From positions 1-5,744 of the forward strand of contig JPPB01000024.1 of assembly GCA_001483205.1 (NCBI GenBank): a stretch of 5,744 nt of DNA, in the 5' to 3' direction. The DNA comes from an alpha proteobacterium 3107 (GTDB taxonomy: Bacteria > Pseudomonadota > Alphaproteobacteria > Rhodobacterales > Rhodobacteraceae). The position numbers were made by a program, and so were the translations under genes. This document shows, one piece after another, positions 5,581 to 5,744 of the stretch. A model generated the notes under the pieces. It saw only the letters and a program-made list of their open reading frames with translations. It made no database searches and had not been told where the DNA came from. Position 1 is the first letter of the stretch. The number at the start of each line of letters is the position of its first letter.

Positions 5581-5744
5581 CGGCCCCTTTCCCGGCTCAG
5601 TCCGGGGCGACCCTTTCACCCATGTCCGAAGAATTGGTAAATGTCGTGGGAAATCTGTGATTTACGGTTTTTTTAGGGGTCACGTCCGACCCGTCAGGGG
5701 GGCGCGCGCCGCCCCGAGCGTGCCGGACGCGGGTTTTGCCTTTT
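5581..5744 (-). promoter_or_regulatory. Upstream region of the operon with AT-rich palindromic core
   Basis: This non-coding stretch precedes the acyltransferase gene and is the only sizeable space where the operon promoter can lie. It contains an AT-rich island (about 5630-5676) in otherwise GC-rich DNA, with a run of seven T on the plus strand (A on the transcribed sense, 5668-5674). Inside it are a small palindrome, AAATC-TGT-GATTT (5651-5663), and a wider inverted pair, GTAAAT (5637-5642) with ATTTAC (5660-5665). A GC-rich stem, GGGGCG/CGCCCC with a 5-base loop, sits at 5699-5715. I could not fit a convincing -35/-10 pair, so the promoter itself is inferred from position. No gene is visible here; an 8-codon ATG frame from 5623 is too short to credit. 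Confidence 0.45.
5651..5663. promoter_or_regulatory. Candidate operator palindrome
   Basis: AAATC, a 3-base spacer TGT, then GATTT forms a perfect inverted pair in the AT-rich part of the operon's upstream region, about 70 bases before the acyltransferase ATG. It is nested against a second inverted pair, GTAAAT/ATTTAC (5637-5642 and 5660-5665). Position and symmetry fit a transcription factor site, but the arms are short and AT-rich, so chance is possible. I do not recognise the factor. Confidence 0.3.

Noticed and set aside
5581..5619. GTG start at 5619 for the acyltransferase
   Set aside because: The extra 13 residues are charged and precede the family's normal N-terminus; the ATG at 5580 has a purine-rich tract before it.
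5712..5744. Plus-strand terminator (GC stem followed by TTTTGCCTTTT)
   Set aside because: The stem needs a 2-base bulge, and no plus-strand gene in the window would use it; left unannotated.

Overview
The window is a compact, GC-rich stretch of bacterial DNA. All four genes I can support lie on the minus strand, so the transcription order is right to left. High GC, overlapping gene ends and the gene families suggest a proteobacterium, perhaps an alphaproteobacterium. No rRNA, tRNA or lineage marker is present, so the lineage is a guess.

Layout in transcription order. (1) 5744-5581: an upstream region with an AT-rich core holding small palindromes, the likely promoter/operator of the operon. 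(2) 5580-4411: a multi-pass membrane acyltransferase of the Acyltransferase 3 family. (3) 4421-2997: a cytoplasmic three-part protein with an N-terminal STAS domain, a sugar-nucleotidyltransferase-like domain whose catalytic motifs look eroded, and a left-handed beta-helix tail. (4) 3000-2218: a secreted protein with a clear signal peptide and no family I recognise. Genes 2-4 overlap by 11 and 4 bases and are almost certainly one operon. (5) 2217-1974: a 244-base gap with a hairpin, one copy of a dispersed repeat and a four-copy 7-bp tandem repeat. (6) 1973-177: a membrane processive GT2 glycosyltransferase of the cellulose/curdlan-synthase type, without a PilZ domain. (7) 176-1: non-coding, with the second repeat copy inside a long nested inverted repeat and a perfect 18-bp palindrome. 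No gene-free stretch exceeds 300 bases.

The genes read as a small polysaccharide locus. The GT2 enzyme would polymerise and export a beta-glucan-like chain, the acyltransferase would decorate it, the secreted protein would act on it or on the export machine in the periplasm, and the STAS/pseudo-nucleotidyltransferase would be a regulatory or scaffolding component. This joint role is inferred from gene order and families. The most unusual elements are the STAS-nucleotidyltransferase-beta-helix fusion, in which both the STAS phospho-serine position and the nucleotidyltransferase catalytic residues are changed, and the repeat pair that brackets the synthase gene.
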